Assembly (NCBI GenBank): GCA_022446885.1 | Contig: JAKVBU010000011.1 | Location: 1-64,000 of the forward strand | Direction: 5' to 3' | Length of the DNA stretch: 64,000 nt | Source: Phycisphaerales bacterium | GTDB taxonomy: Bacteria; Planctomycetota; Phycisphaerae; Phycisphaerales; SM1A02 | Shown: piece by piece, positions 9,777-21,974 of the stretch | Layout of the letters: every line of letters starts with the position of its first letter | How positions within the stretch are numbered: the first letter of the stretch is position 1 | Position numbers and translations under genes: made by a program | Notes under the pieces: model-generated | What the model was told of the DNA's origin: nothing | The model's database searches: none | Seen by the model: the letters and a program-made list of their open reading frames with translations, nothing else

Positions 9777-11479
9777 GTCGCCTCGACCTCCTCCTGCTGC
9801 GGATGGGGAACATCCTCACGCCAGACGTAACCTTGTTCCTGCTCGTCCCAACGCAAGACTGAGAAGTCGTAGCAATCACCAACGGTCGGTGCTTCCGAGA
9901 AGTTGTCGTGCGGCGGCGGCGATGTGCACTGCCACTCCAGTGAACGCCCACCCCAGGGGTTGGCCGACGCTCTTCGGCCGCCGATCAGCGACTGAATCAG
10001 ATATCCGGCCGTGATGAAGAAGCCCAGCGCCAGCACATACGAGCCGATCGTGGATGCAATGTGGTACGGCTGGAACACGTCCTGCTGCAGCCCCACATAG
10101 GAGGCGTAACGACGAGGCATGCCCTGACTTCCCAGCATGAACTGGCTGAAGAAGGTCAGATTGAAGCCGATGAACACCAGTGCAAATGCGAACCGGCCCC
10201 AGTTCTCGTTGTACATGCGGCCCGTCATCTTGGGCCACCAGTGATGGATGCCGCCGATGAACGCGATCAGGGCCGATCCCATCATCACGTAATGGAAGTG
10301 AGCCACAACGAAGTAGGTGTCATGCAGATGGATGTCGGTTCCCAAGGTGCCCAGATGCAGCCCCGTGAGGCCACCAATGGTGAAGATGAAGATGAACCCC
10401 ATCCCGTAGAGCATCGGCGTGTTCCAACTGATCGTGCCCTTGTACATCGTCGCAAGCCAGTTGAACACCTTCACCGCAGATGGGATCGCCACCGAGAACG
10501 TGATCAGTGAGAACACCACCGTGACCAGTTCGCTCTGGCCGGAGGTGAACATGTGGTGGCCCCAGACGAGGAAGGAGAAGATCGCAATGGCGATCGAACT
10601 CCAGGCGATGAAGCCGTATCCGAAGATGTGACGGTGGCTGTGCACCGCGATGAGATCTGAAATGATGCCCATCGCCGGAAGGATCATGATGTACACGGCC
10701 GGGTGGCTGTAGAACCAGAAGAAGTGCTGATACAGCACTGGGTCGCCACCGAGCACCGGGTTGAAGATGCCGATGCCGAAGGCCCGCTCCACGATGAGCA
10801 GTGCCAGCGTGATGCCCAATACCGGGGTCGCCAGCACCTGAATGATCGCCGTGGCGTAGATAGCCCACAGGAACAGCGGCATGCGGAACCAGGTCATGCC
10901 CGGTGGCCGCAGCCGGTGAATGGTCACGATGAAGTTCATGCCCGTAAAGATCGAGGAGAAGCCCAGAATGAAGGCGCCTGTCAACGCGGGTATGACACCG
11001 GCCATCGCCGAGCCTTGATCAACGCTGTATGGCGTGTAGAACGTCCATCCCGTGTCAAGGCCGCCGGTAAAGAGTGAGAGCACGAAGAAGATCGCGCCCA
11101 CGATCCACAACCAGTAGCTGAACAGGTTCAGTCTGGGGAAGGCCACATCTTTGGCCCCGAGCATGATCGGCAGCACGAAGTTGCCCAGTGCCGCGGGTAC
11201 TGACGGGATGATCACGAGGAAGACCATGATCGCCCCGTGCAGGGTGAAGGCCTGGTTGTACTGATCGCCGTCCATGATCAGGCCTTCTGGAGTCAGCAAC
11301 TGTGTCCGCACGAGCAGCGCGAACATGCCGCCGAGGAAGAAGGCGCCGAGCACCGACACCAGATACATGAGCCCGATGCGCTTGTGGTCGAGCGTGAGCA
11401 GCCACGAGCGCAGGCCGCGCGAGTGCGTCAGGTAGTTGTCGAGGACCGGAGCGGGCCCGCGTGTGTCAACCGTTGTCAT
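9773..11479 (-). CDS. ctaD: Cytochrome c oxidase subunit I (A2-type, caa3 family)
   Basis: Catalytic subunit with low-spin heme and the heme-CuB site, 568 residues. H81 in [10 protein letters not shown] is a heme ligand. The CuB ligand and crosslinked Tyr lie in Y257-S-H259-P-A-V-Y263, so the A1-type Glu (HPEVY) is replaced by the YS motif that defines the A2 subtype, as in caa3 oxidases. The WGHHMFTSG pair and [13 protein letters not shown] supply the remaining metal and heme ligands. It overlaps ctaC by 14 bp and ctaE by 4 bp. The C-terminal tail after residue 510 is long and hydrophilic. Confidence 0.97.
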   Translation of the reverse strand: MTTVDTRGPAPVLDNYLTHSRGLRSWLLTLDHKRIGLMYLVSVLGAFFLGGMFALLVRTQLLTPEGLIMDGDQYNQAFTLHGAIMVFLVIIPSVPAALGNFVLPIMLGAKDVAFPRLNLFSYWLWIVGAIFFVLSLFTGGLDTGWTFYTPYSVDQGSAMAGVIPALTGAFILGFSSIFTGMNFIVTIHRLRPPGMTWFRMPLFLWAIYATAIIQVLATPVLGITLALLIVERAFGIGIFNPVLGGDPVLYQHFFWFYSHPAVYIMILPAMGIISDLIAVHSHRHIFGYGFIAWSSIAIAIFSFLVWGHHMFTSGQSELVTVVFSLITFSVAIPSAVKVFNWLATMYKGTISWNTPMLYGMGFIFIFTIGGLTGLHLGTLGTDIHLHDTYFVVAHFHYVMMGSALIAFIGGIHHWWPKMTGRMYNENWGRFAFALVFIGFNLTFFSQFMLGSQGMPRRYASYVGLQQDVFQPYHIASTIGSYVLALGFFITAGYLIQSLIGGRRASANPWGGRSLEWQCTSPPPHDNFSEAPTVGDCYDFSVLRWDEQEQGYVWREDVPHPQQEEVEAT

Positions 11480-12584
11480 CGGCTGCGCCCTCCTGCGGAG
11501 TTTCCGACCCGAGGTCCGGGTTCTCCAGAATGTTCCCCTGGTCGTCTACCAACTTGTCCAGATGCTTGATCATCAGCACCAGAGCGTCGATCTGTCGTTC
11601 CTTGAGCTGTCCTTGGAAGGACGGCATGGCACCGGTGTAGCCCTGCACGATGTGGGCCTGCGGGTTCACGAGTGATGCCCGGATGTAGTTCTCCGGAATG
11701 TCGTACACACCGCCGGGCTTCTGCAAGTCGGCAAGCGTGGAGCCGTCGGTAAAGACGGTCGTACCTTCAGCAGTGCGTTCCCACAGCCCCTTGAATGAAG
11801 GGCCGGTGCTGCTGGAGCCATCGAGCGTATGGCACGAGGCGCAGCGGTTGTACAGCCGGGTCAAAGCGTATGAGGGCAGTTGCGACTCGGGAATCTCCTC
11901 GTACTCCCTGGCTAGCTTGCCCATCTTGGCCTGAAACTCATCCCACTCAAGCACATGCACCGTAGCCAGCATCAGCGAGTGATCTTTGCCGCAGTATTCG
12001 GTGCAGTAGAGCTGGTACGTGCCCGGCTGGGTGGCCTCGAACCAGAGCGAGGTGTAGCGGCCGGGAACGACGTCCTGCTTCACACGGAAGGCCGGCACAA
12101 AGAGGCTGTGCAGCACATCCTGTGATCCCATCAGCAGGCGGACCGGCCTGTTGGCGGGAACTGTGAGTTCAGCCGCCTCGGTCACGGCGAACTCCGGATG
12201 CTGGAAGGTCCACGACCACTTCTGAGCCGTCACATTGATGTCATAGGCATTGCCCGGCGACGTCCGCAGGTCCAGAAAGGTCTGCAAGCCCAGAATGAAC
12301 ATCACCACGACGATCACGGTGGGAATGGCTGTCCATGTGATCTCAAGCGCCATGTTGTGGGTCGGCCCACCTTCGAAGGTGTGCTGGCCCTTTCGCTGTC
12401 GATAGCGAATGGCAAACCAGATCAGCGCCGCCACGACGAGGGCGAAGAAGATGTAGCAGATGAGATTGATGAAGTCGAAGAGACCATCAACATCAGGCGC
12501 CACAGTCGAGGCGCCCTCCGGCATCCAGAAGGTGGCCTCGGTCGAGGTCCCAGCTGCTGCGAGCATCATGAGCAGCGACGTCAT
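11466..12584 (-). CDS. ctaC: Cytochrome c oxidase subunit II with fused cytochrome c domain (caa3)
   Basis: Electron-entry subunit of 372 residues: two membrane helices (about 37-58 and 85-103), a cupredoxin domain with CuA ligands H159, C194, E196, C198, H202 and M205, then a C-terminal cytochrome c domain with C248-A-S-C-H252. The fusion defines a caa3-type oxidase that accepts electrons without needing a separate cytochrome c. The start overlaps the sco stop by 4 bp. GAMPSFQG downstream may supply the axial Met. Confidence 0.96.
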   Translation of the reverse strand: MTSLLMMLAAAGTSTEATFWMPEGASTVAPDVDGLFDFINLICYIFFALVVAALIWFAIRYRQRKGQHTFEGGPTHNMALEITWTAIPTVIVVVMFILGLQTFLDLRTSPGNAYDINVTAQKWSWTFQHPEFAVTEAAELTVPANRPVRLLMGSQDVLHSLFVPAFRVKQDVVPGRYTSLWFEATQPGTYQLYCTEYCGKDHSLMLATVHVLEWDEFQAKMGKLAREYEEIPESQLPSYALTRLYNRCASCHTLDGSSSTGPSFKGLWERTAEGTTVFTDGSTLADLQKPGGVYDIPENYIRASLVNPQAHIVQGYTGAMPSFQGQLKERQIDALVLMIKHLDKLVDDQGNILENPDLGSETPQEGAADDNG

Positions 12585-13477
12585 GACAGCACTTCCTTCC
12601 CCATCATGGGGCCGCCGCCATCCTGATCAGCACGACCCATGCGCCAGAGCACGAACCAGCCGATGAGAATCAACAGCACAATGAAGACGCCACCCAGTCG
12701 CATGAGCTTCCATGCGTTGGCGACGTAGCTGTTCGTGTTCGGATCCCACTGGAAGCAGTTCAGTAGCAGGAATCCATCCACCAATGATCCGATCTTGCCT
12801 TGCGAAGCTTCCACCAGCGACAGGTGCACGTCGCGTGGATTGAATCGCACGTCGTTCATGTACTTGGAGATTCGCCCGTCGGGCGTGATGAACATGATGC
12901 TCGACGAGTGGGCGTATTCCCCCGACTTCTCGTCGTAGCGATAGCCAAAGCCCGACACGTCGGCCAATTCCTTGATGGAGGCCTCATCTCCGACCAGGAA
13001 GGGCCAAGCGCCCTCAGCGGCATTGACGCCCTGCTGAGCAGCCGCAGCCAGATAGCCCTTGCGGTTCTGGGCGGCCAATTCCGGGCCTTCCTCTGGATCG
13101 ATGCTCACCGTCACGACATCGAAGTCGCTGCCCATCTCGAGATCGACATCAGAGAGGCTGTCTACGAGCCCATTGAGCGTCAACTTGCACAACTGCGGGC
13201 AGCGGTAGTAATTGAGCGTGAGAATGATCGGCCGCTCGCCTGATGCCACCAGATCTCCCAGTCGCACATCGCCGCCGGCCTGATCCTGAAAGACGAGATC
13301 GCCCGGCAGTTGGGCATCGAGATGCTGCTCAATGCCAACCGACTCCAACTCGACAGGAGTCTGATCGGAGGGCATCGCCAACTGGGCACTGGCCGATGTG
13401 GCCAGTGCGCCGGCAATTGCTCCGGTGAGCAACATGATGGACCCTGCAGATCGGATCACTCGCTCTGCCCTCCCCAT
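12581..13477 (-). CDS. SCO1/SenC-type copper chaperone
   Basis: Thioredoxin-fold copper chaperone for the CuA site of subunit II. The copper ligands are C93 and C97 (CPQLC) and H190 (EYAHSSSIMF). An N-terminal signal-like segment (to about residue 31) precedes the domain. A C-terminal membrane helix (about 262-281) should anchor the protein, unlike classic Sco proteins, which are anchored at the N-terminus. The ATG at 13477 lies within the end of the preceding small gene (22-bp overlap); a start 14 codons later is possible. Confidence 0.92.
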   Translation of the reverse strand: MGRAERVIRSAGSIMLLTGAIAGALATSASAQLAMPSDQTPVELESVGIEQHLDAQLPGDLVFQDQAGGDVRLGDLVASGERPIILTLNYYRCPQLCKLTLNGLVDSLSDVDLEMGSDFDVVTVSIDPEEGPELAAQNRKGYLAAAAQQGVNAAEGAWPFLVGDEASIKELADVSGFGYRYDEKSGEYAHSSSIMFITPDGRISKYMNDVRFNPRDVHLSLVEASQGKIGSLVDGFLLLNCFQWDPNTNSYVANAWKLMRLGGVFIVLLILIGWFVLWRMGRADQDGGGPMMGKEVLS

Positions 13478-13812
13478 CGCTTGGTCACGATGTCAATTGC
13501 GGTGTCCATGGGCACCTTGAGGGTGCGCTCGCCGGCAAGTTCACCGTCAATGTCGGTCCAGGCCTCCCAGTGAGGTTCCTGCTCCAGTTGGGTGCGGCGC
13601 TCTTCTCGCATCAACTCGGCCGCCTGCGACCGAACCGTCACACCCTTGTCACCGGTCTCGTAGGAGAGGGCCAGATAGAACATGCCGATGGAGGCCAGCA
13701 GAAACGCCACCAGCAACACGCAACTTGCGATGCCGATGATCCAGGTGCCACCACCATTGGGATCTTCGGTGTCGCCGGGCAGCGGGCCGTGTTGTGTGCT
13801 GTGCTCAGACAA
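13456..13812 (-). CDS. Small single-pass membrane protein of the act-cox operon
   Basis: A 118-residue protein with a TTG start 12 bp after the actF stop, preceded by a good GAGGAAA ribosome site. One membrane helix (about residues 24-46) is followed by a soluble tail ending in a PMDTAIDIV segment. I do not recognise the family. Its fixed place between the quinol oxidoreductase genes and sco, and the overlap with sco, suggest an assembly or bridging role between the Act complex and the oxidase; this is inferred from context. Confidence 0.72.
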   Translation of the reverse strand: MSEHSTQHGPLPGDTEDPNGGGTWIIGIASCVLLVAFLLASIGMFYLALSYETGDKGVTVRSQAAELMREERRTQLEQEPHWEAWTDIDGELAGERTLKVPMDTAIDIVTKRWGGQSE

Positions 13813-13823
13813 AGACAGTTTCC

Positions 13824-15110
13824 TCAGATGTTCTCGAAGGCCAGTGCTTCCGGCAGACGCGGGTCACGAACAGGAACGAGATTGCATTTCCGCAACGCAA
13901 ATGCCCAGCCGGCCAGGACGAGGCCGAGGGTGCCCAGAATCGCCGTAAGGTCCAGCAACTTGGGATCCCAACCGACGCTGACTTCTCCAGCATTCACGGC
14001 AGCTTTGATGGCGTCGTACGACTCAGCATTTACAAGGGCTTCGGTCGGCACCACGGGCATGACGAGCCAGTACACGTCTACCACGAACATCAACACCATC
14101 CAAAGGGCGATGGCCCCGATGATCCCTCGGAAACGCTTGGGCCAGCGAGAGACAAGCACGACGAACGGCAGCGCGAAGTGCCCGATGATCAGCAGCCAGG
14201 ACACGTTGGCCCAGCCGCTCATCTGCCGCGGGAAGAACCACCCAGTCTCGACCGGGATGTTGGCGTACCAGATCAACATGTATTGACTGAAGCCGATGTA
14301 CGCCCAGAACACGACCCCGAAGGCGAACAGCAGTTTGCCCATGTCGTGGAAGTGCTCCTTGCTGACGGCGTCTCCGAGGCGTCCGGCATTCTTGAGCACC
14401 ATCAGGAGCACGATCATCGTGGCGAAGCAGCCGGTGCACGAGACGGCGAAGAAGTAGACGCCGAACATCGTCGAGAACCATGTGGGTTGCAGCGACATGA
14501 TCCAGTCGATCGAGGCGAACGTCTGCGTGATCGCATAGAGCAGGATGCCGATCGGGGCCAGTGTCTGCATGGCTCGCGTACGACCGATGTCGCCGTCGGT
14601 GTCCTGTGCGATGGAGTGGCCCACGTAGAACTTTGCCAGCAGGAACCAGACCACTGCGTAGGCGATCGTGCGGATGCACCAGAAGGTCGGGTTCAGATAC
14701 GCGGCCTTCTTCTGCAACAGCACATCGCCGGCGACCAGTTTGGCGTCAGCCCACTCGTACAGCACAGCACCATTGCCGCTCCAAACGAGCACCACCAACG
14801 GAACCAGCAGCACCCACATCCACTTCAGATTTGCGGCCAGCCCCTCGGCGGTTCGACGCACTGTCACAGACCAGCCCGCTCGCGTGATGTACTGGAGCAT
14901 CACGAAGAACAGACCGCCGAGACAGATCGCAAAGGCACAGGACACGGCGAACAGGTAAGCCTTCCAGAATGCAGCAGCACCCGACATGGACGCCAGAGCG
15001 ATCGTGGCACCGAGCCCGCCGACACCGAGCACCAGCCCGGCGCCCATGAGGCCTCGCCCCATTGTGCCCAACTGCATCTTCGTGTTGTCGATCGACATCG
15101 CCGCTTTCAA
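13824..15110 (-). CDS. actF: Alternative complex III quinone-site subunit ActF
   Basis: Polytopic membrane subunit of the alternative complex III, 428 residues with about ten helices. It belongs to the ActF (quinol:cytochrome c oxidoreductase quinone-binding subunit 2) family: QTFASIDWIMSLQPTWFSTM and the WFFPRQMSGWANVS region are characteristic. I keep the TTG start at 15110 because GGAGGTGG sits six bases upstream and the codon overlaps the actE stop (TTGA); the ATG at 15098 is the alternative. Confidence 0.9.
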   Translation of the reverse strand: MKAAMSIDNTKMQLGTMGRGLMGAGLVLGVGGLGATIALASMSGAAAFWKAYLFAVSCAFAICLGGLFFVMLQYITRAGWSVTVRRTAEGLAANLKWMWVLLVPLVVLVWSGNGAVLYEWADAKLVAGDVLLQKKAAYLNPTFWCIRTIAYAVVWFLLAKFYVGHSIAQDTDGDIGRTRAMQTLAPIGILLYAITQTFASIDWIMSLQPTWFSTMFGVYFFAVSCTGCFATMIVLLMVLKNAGRLGDAVSKEHFHDMGKLLFAFGVVFWAYIGFSQYMLIWYANIPVETGWFFPRQMSGWANVSWLLIIGHFALPFVVLVSRWPKRFRGIIGAIALWMVLMFVVDVYWLVMPVVPTEALVNAESYDAIKAAVNAGEVSVGWDPKLLDLTAILGTLGLVLAGWAFALRKCNLVPVRDPRLPEALAFENI

Positions 15111-15907
15111 TGGCCACCTCCCGCAGCAGGATCATGTGAGGCGTGGTCATGGCCCCCTTCGGCCGGTGACGGGGCGGCGGCTTCTTCATCCAGTTGGCGA
15201 CGCACCTCCGGGAAGTGTTCGTTGCCGGGCACTTCCTCAGGGGGGGCATTGCGGGACACTTGCAGGGCTTCCACCCAGGCGACGATGGCCCAGCGGTCCT
15301 CGACGGGAATCTGCGAGGCGTAGCCGGCCATGTTGTTCAGACCATTGCTGATGGTGTGGAAGATTCGACCAGGTGACTGCTCAACAACCGCATCCTCGTG
15401 GATGCTTCGCGGTTGCACCCAAGCCGTACCGTTGGTGCCGTTCTCCATCAGTTGCATGGCACGTTTGTGCACGGGCCCTTGGCCGTCTCCGGTCACCCCG
15501 TGACATGGCAGGCAGTAGATGTCGTATCGCTCGCGACCCCGATCCATCAGCGCCCGATCAACCGTGATCGACGCCGGGTAGGTGCTGGCGAAGGCCCCAT
15601 CAACGGTGCCCAACCACAGGTGGGTGTCACCCGTCATGGCATCACGGGACACGGTGCCTGCAACCGGCGGACGCATGGCCCGGTTGTCGCGGAAGAGTTC
15701 GTTGGTCTGCTGAGCCTTGAACTTGGGCTGGTTGTCCATGTTCTGGATCAGGTGGATCCGCGGCTGCCGCTTGGGTGCAGTCCGCATGTAGAAGATCACC
15801 GCCGGCGGCACCATGCCGAAGCAGACGATCACGGCCGCTCCGGCCCAGAAGAACTTGGGCACTCGCTTGAGCATCGCCACGGGGTCGAAATGTCCTTCGT
15901 GCCGCAT
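15107..15907 (-). CDS. actE: Alternative complex III monoheme cytochrome ActE
   Basis: Membrane-anchored monoheme cytochrome c, 266 residues, expected to pass electrons from ActA to the oxidase. One N-terminal helix (about 20-40) is followed by a cytochrome domain with C132-L-P-C-H136. The C-terminus is His-rich (GGHDHASHDPAAGGGH). I use the ATG at 15905-15907, 4 bp after actD; upstream in-frame starts would overlap actD. Confidence 0.9.
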   Translation of the reverse strand: MRHEGHFDPVAMLKRVPKFFWAGAAVIVCFGMVPPAVIFYMRTAPKRQPRIHLIQNMDNQPKFKAQQTNELFRDNRAMRPPVAGTVSRDAMTGDTHLWLGTVDGAFASTYPASITVDRALMDRGRERYDIYCLPCHGVTGDGQGPVHKRAMQLMENGTNGTAWVQPRSIHEDAVVEQSPGRIFHTISNGLNNMAGYASQIPVEDRWAIVAWVEALQVSRNAPPEEVPGNEHFPEVRRQLDEEAAAPSPAEGGHDHASHDPAAGGGH

Positions 15908-15911
15908 GCGA

Positions 15912-16516
15912 TCAGGCCTCCAACTCGACGATGGACTCGGGTTCGAGGGAAGACAGGAAGGCGCGAGTGTCGGCCCGGGTGAATGCCGGGTCAGAAGACT
16001 CAATCACCAGCACGAATCGATCGTCGGTGATCCGCTTCAGGTGACGCGATTTGAGCACCGGGTGGTAGAGGCAGGGCAATTTGTTCAGCAGCAGCATGCC
16101 ACCGACTGTCGTGAGCGCTGACAGCAGCACGGTCAACTCGAAGGCCACAGGCACGAATGCCGGTGCACTGATGAGTGGCTTGCCCGACACTTCAAACTGA
16201 TAGCCCACCACAGGAACGATGGCCCAGAGGTCTACCTCGATGGAGTTGGTGAACACCTGCAGCACGATCGCGAGCAGCAAGCCGGTGAGGCCGCCGAAGA
16301 ACACGATCACCGGAAGAATGGTGTGCTTGACGCCCATGGCCCAGTCGAGCCCGTGCACCGGGAAGGGCACATGGCAATCGAACCACCGATACCCGGCGGC
16401 GCGGGTGGCTTCAGCCGCGTGCATGATCTTCGCCGGCGAATCGAAGATCGCGGCGATGCCCCATGGCTGCCCAGCGGTCTCTTTAGTCACGACCGGGTCC
16501 TGCAGTGGTGCGCTGC

Positions 16517-16520
<4 letters not shown>
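15912..16520 (-). CDS. actD: Alternative complex III subunit ActD (DUF3341)
   Basis: Membrane subunit of 202 residues with two central helices. The conserved ActD/DUF3341 pattern is visible: an N-terminal soluble part with [19 protein letters not shown], then helices around residues 65-87 and 118-140, and a loop with [15 protein letters not shown]. It overlaps actC by 4 bp. Confidence 0.9.
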
Positions 16521-17958
<1,438 letters not shown>

Positions 17959-17962
<4 letters not shown>

Positions 17963-20900
17963 CCGTGCGAGCCCTCGTGATCATGGGCGTGGTCGTGATC
18001 GTGCCCATGGCCGTGCTCATCACCGTGGCCGTGGCCGTGCTCATCACCGTGCCCGTGCCCGTGGCCGTGGCCGTGGCCGTGTCCGGTGTGATCCTCGGGG
18101 TAACGCTCGCCATGCACCGAGTTGGTCACACGAGCCAGGAACTTGTTCCGGGGCTTGATGTGCAACTCCTCAAGCAAGGCGTACGAGCGCTTGTCCTTCT
18201 GCAGCATTGACACCTCTGAGAACTCGTCCATGAGGTCGCCGAAGACAATGGCGTCGGTCGCGCACGTTTGGGCACATGCGGGTGTGATCGTGCCGTCTGG
18301 AATCACAACTCGCTTGGCCGCCGCCTTCTCGGCTTCAGGCAGTTTCACCCAAGCGTTGCGAGCCTTGATCTTGGCCGACTCGATTCGCTGCGTGCACCAG
18401 GTGCACTTCTCCATCACGCCACGCATTCGTACGGTGACATCCGGGTTGAACTGCATGCGACGCAGTGGGTCGCCGCCACTCTGGCGCCGGACGTAGTAGT
18501 CGGGCTGCACCTGCAGCATGCCCGTCTCACGCAGTGGATCGCGGCGGAAGTAGTCGAAGTAGTTGAACCGCCGAACCTTGTAGGGGCAGTTGTTCGAGCA
18601 GTACCGAGTGCCCACGCAACGGTTGTAGACCATGGCGTTGAGCCCGTCGGTGGTGTGCACTGTTGCCGCCACCGGACAGACCTGTTCACAGGGTGCATTT
18701 TCGCACTGCTGACACATCATCGGCTGCATGGCGACCGTGGTCGGGTTCGACGTGTCGTACCCACCGTGGCCGTCAGAAGCGAAGCGGTAGTACCGGTCGA
18801 TGCGAAGCCAGTGCATCTCGCGGCCCATGATGATCTGGTCTTTGCCCACGATCGGAATGTTGTTCTCGGCTTGACAGGCGACAACGCAGTCACCGCAGCC
18901 GATGCACTTGCTCAGATCGATCGTCATGCCCCAGGCGTATTGGGCGCCATCGAATTGCTGCGCCTGCCACAGGGAGATGTTCCCCATGAGGTGCGTCATG
19001 TGCTTGGCGAAGGCTGGGTCCTTCTCATACGTGTCAAGCGAGGCTTCGCGGAACAGCAGCGGCAGTCGTTCCTGCGTGCCCTGACCACCGATTGAGTCGA
19101 TGGCATAGTGATCCTGCGTCCGAGCGAGCTTGGTCGAGCCGCCCGTCGCCTGCACCTTGACGTTTGATGCTCGCCACATCGCATTCGAGGTTCGCACCGA
19201 ATAGGCGTCGAAGCCGGCACCAGTTGAGACGCGACCGGGGAATTGTCGGCCGTAGCCCAGCGCCGCCGAGATAGAGCCCTTGGCTTGACCGGGCTGAACA
19301 ATCACGGGGCCTTCGACTGACCGTGAACCAACCGTCACTTTGATGATGTCGCCGTCGGACACGCCTGCATTGGCAGCGTCATCGGCGTGCATGAGGAAGG
19401 CGTTTTCCCAGGTCAGTTTGGTGATTGGGTCAGGCAGTTCCTGCAGCCAGCCGTTGTTGGCAAAGCGCCCGTCGCCGACGGTGTTGGAAGGCGTGAAGGT
19501 CAATTCCAGACCAGACCCTGAAGTTGGCAGGGCTGCAACTGAGCGGCGAACGGGGGGCGCCTCCTGCGGCGGAGCCGAGACAAACACGACACCGCTCTGC
19601 AGCGAGGCTCGCCACTGAGGGTCCCATGGCGGCGTCTGGTCGGCCGCGGTCACCTGCTTACCGCTGAGTTCCTGGAAGGTGCGGCGAACAATGTCGAATC
19701 CGGCGGTGTTGGTTTCGCCAGCCATCATCGCCAGCAATTCGATTGCCGATCGACCGCCAAAGAGTGGCAGAATCATCGGCTGCTGCATCACCACGCCGCC
19801 ATCCCAACCAAGGCCATCGCCCCAGCACTCAAGGCCGTTGGCTCGTGTCAGGTGCCAGCGGCAGGCTCGCGATGTCTCATCGTCATGCGATGACAAATGC
19901 ACCGTGTTGGGCACCGACTTGAGTTTGCCCGCCAGATCCATGTCAGCTGGCGCGTCGTACACCGGATTGCCGCCGATGAAGACCGCCGTATCGACCGCAC
20001 CGGCCTTGACGAAGGCATCGAGCGTGGCAGTGTCCATCTCCGGCTCTGGCACGCGAACGTAGGACACCGTGTGACCGGCATTGCCCAATGAGTCGTTCAT
20101 GAGCGCCACGAGGTGATGGACTGCGGCGGGCTGAGATCGCCCCGCGACAATCAGCCCCTTGCCCTTGTGCGTCTTGAGTTGCTCAGCGAGCATGGCGGTT
20201 TCGGCCGGTGCTTCGCCGGCTGGTGCCAGCGATGCGTCGCCCGTTACTGCTGCCGCAAGATGCCCGGCCAACTCGGTGATCCGACCTGATGTCATGGCGA
20301 TGCGGTCATCAGCCGATGCACCAGTCACGCTGAGGCTCGACTCCACCGCGATCACGCGGCTCATGTGCTGGCCTGGCGTGCGGCGATGGGCCCACCCCTT
20401 GGCGTTCCACAGTGCGTTGCCATCTACGCAGAGGAAGTCACTCTCCAAAGCCACGATCAAATCGGCTGCCTGCGGATTCAAATTGGGGCGCAGGTGCCCG
20501 CCCATGGCGGCATCGAGGCCAGCTGCTTCAGCCCCAGCGATGGGATCCCACGTCACCCAGGTGGCATCGGGGAATCGCTTGCGAATGGCTCGCTGCATTC
20601 GCCGAAGGCTGGGCGAACCCGATGGCTCAGCAATGAACCAGAGGCCTTTGCCCGTACCCAGCGACGGCGCGTGTTCGCTCCACCACTTTTCAAATGCGTC
20701 CCACTCGGCGCCGGCGGCCTTCGCTGCCTGGCCGGGACGCTCCAGAACGCCGCGGCTGCGGTCGGGGTCGTAGAGGTCGAGCACCATCGCCTGCTGTTGC
20801 CCGGTCAGAGCGCCCAGCGAGCCGGCTTGATCAGGATTGCCCTCGAGTTTGGTTGGACGGCCATCGTGCGTCGTGGCGAGAATGCCCGTGGCAATTCCGC

Positions 20901-21195
20901 CGATCTCCAGCATCGATGCGTACTGCGTCGCGGCACCCGGGACCATGCCCTCCGGACGAGCCGCGTAGGGCGCAATGTGCTCCTTGGGCCAGCGACGGCA
21001 ACCTGTCAGCCCGGCCCCCGCCAAGGCCATGGATGCACCCATGATCTTGAGAAAGCCCCGGCGATCTGTTCCGTCGAGCAACTCCGTGGCACCCGCGGGG
21101 AACTCGCGGTGCATGAAGGTGCGAAACTCCGGGGAGTCAGCCACCTCTTCGAGACTGCGCCAGTAGGTGCGTCCGTTTCCGTTCACCGATGACAT
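17959..21195 (-). CDS. actB: Alternative complex III iron-sulfur subunit ActB with His-rich tail
   Basis: Large 1078-residue subunit. A TAT-like signal (D-R45-R46-G-F-L-K then a hydrophobic stretch and Cys) precedes a molybdopterin-oxidoreductase-like domain that in Act complexes has lost the cofactor. A ferredoxin-like domain follows, with [40 protein letters not shown] and CAQTC clusters. The last 45 residues are a His-Gly-Asp tail made largely of GHGHGH repeats. I chose the ATG at 21195, which overlaps the actA stop by 13 bp and gives the expected N-terminus. Confidence 0.94.
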
Positions 21196-21848
21196 GTGGA
21201 GCAGTCCTGTGACGGATGTAGGTTGTTGACGTCGCGCCAGTGTTGGCCGTGTTCGAGCCGCTGGGCGTCGGTCATGTCCCAGCCCCACTCCAGTTGCGTC
21301 ACCAGATCCGGATCGCGCAGGTGTGGATCTGGATCGCGGTGGCACTCGAGGCACCAGCCCATGCTGAGTGTCTTTTCCTGTCGAACGATTTCCATCGTGT
21401 CAACACGACCATGGCACTCAACACAACTCACGCCACGATTCACATGGGCCGAGTGGTTGAAGAAGCTGTAGTCCGGGAGATCGTGCACCCGCACCCACTC
21501 GATGGGGCGGCCGGTTTCCCAACTGTCCTTGAGTGGCTTGATCTGGTCACTGTCAGGATGAATCATCGAGTGACAGTTCATGCAGGTTTGTGTTGGTGGA
21601 ATCGACGCATGCGCCGACACCTCAACCGTGTTGTGGCAGTACCGACAATCGATGCCCAATTCACCCGCGTGCAACGCATGGCTGAAGGGCACCGGCTGAA
21701 TCGGCGCGTAGCCCACGTCGGTCGTCTCGGGGCTGAATCCCCAAGCCACCATGAATGCGACGTACAGGGGCGCAATGCCCCCTACCGTGAGCACCGTCGG
21801 CAGCAGCAGATTGGACCACCGCGGAAAGACGTAGTGGTATCGACCCAT
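21183..21848 (-). CDS. actA: Alternative complex III pentaheme cytochrome ActA
   Basis: First gene of the respiratory operon: a 221-residue protein with one N-terminal membrane segment (about 12-38) and five heme-binding CxxCH motifs at C68-H72, C89-H93, C142-H146, C166-H170 and C216-H220. The last motif forms the extreme C-terminus. Five hemes and the N-terminal anchor match ActA of the Rhodothermus complex. It would take electrons from the ActB FeS centres. Confidence 0.95.
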   Translation of the reverse strand: MGRYHYVFPRWSNLLLPTVLTVGGIAPLYVAFMVAWGFSPETTDVGYAPIQPVPFSHALHAGELGIDCRYCHNTVEVSAHASIPPTQTCMNCHSMIHPDSDQIKPLKDSWETGRPIEWVRVHDLPDYSFFNHSAHVNRGVSCVECHGRVDTMEIVRQEKTLSMGWCLECHRDPDPHLRDPDLVTQLEWGWDMTDAQRLEHGQHWRDVNNLHPSQDCSTCHR

Positions 21849-21870
21849 GTGTTCGGCACGCCTTCGACTT

Positions 21871-21886
21871 CGTGAAAAATTTCACA
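21871..21886. promoter_or_regulatory. CRP/FNR-family-like inverted repeat upstream of actA
   Basis: The sequence CGTGA-N6-TCACA lies 22 bp upstream of the actA start, in the divergent gap with tatD. It differs by one base from the CRP half-site pattern TGTGA-N6-TCACA and forms a GTGAAA..TTTCAC palindrome. A CRP/FNR-type regulator of the respiratory operon would make sense. The site is so close to the start codon that it would overlap the transcript start or core promoter. Confidence 0.4.
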
Positions 21887-21974
21887 AAGTGCAGGCCCTA
21901 GAGTGTCCTCCGGCGAAGGCCTGATGTCAAGTCCAGCGCCCGGTCCAGATCTCCATTTCGAGCCCCCTCCGGCC

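Noticed and set aside
17995-18090. GTGGCC-type short repeats as a possible CRISPR or DNA repeat element
   Set aside because: They are the codons of the Gly-His repeat in the ActB tail (GGCCAC on the coding strand), fully explained by the protein.
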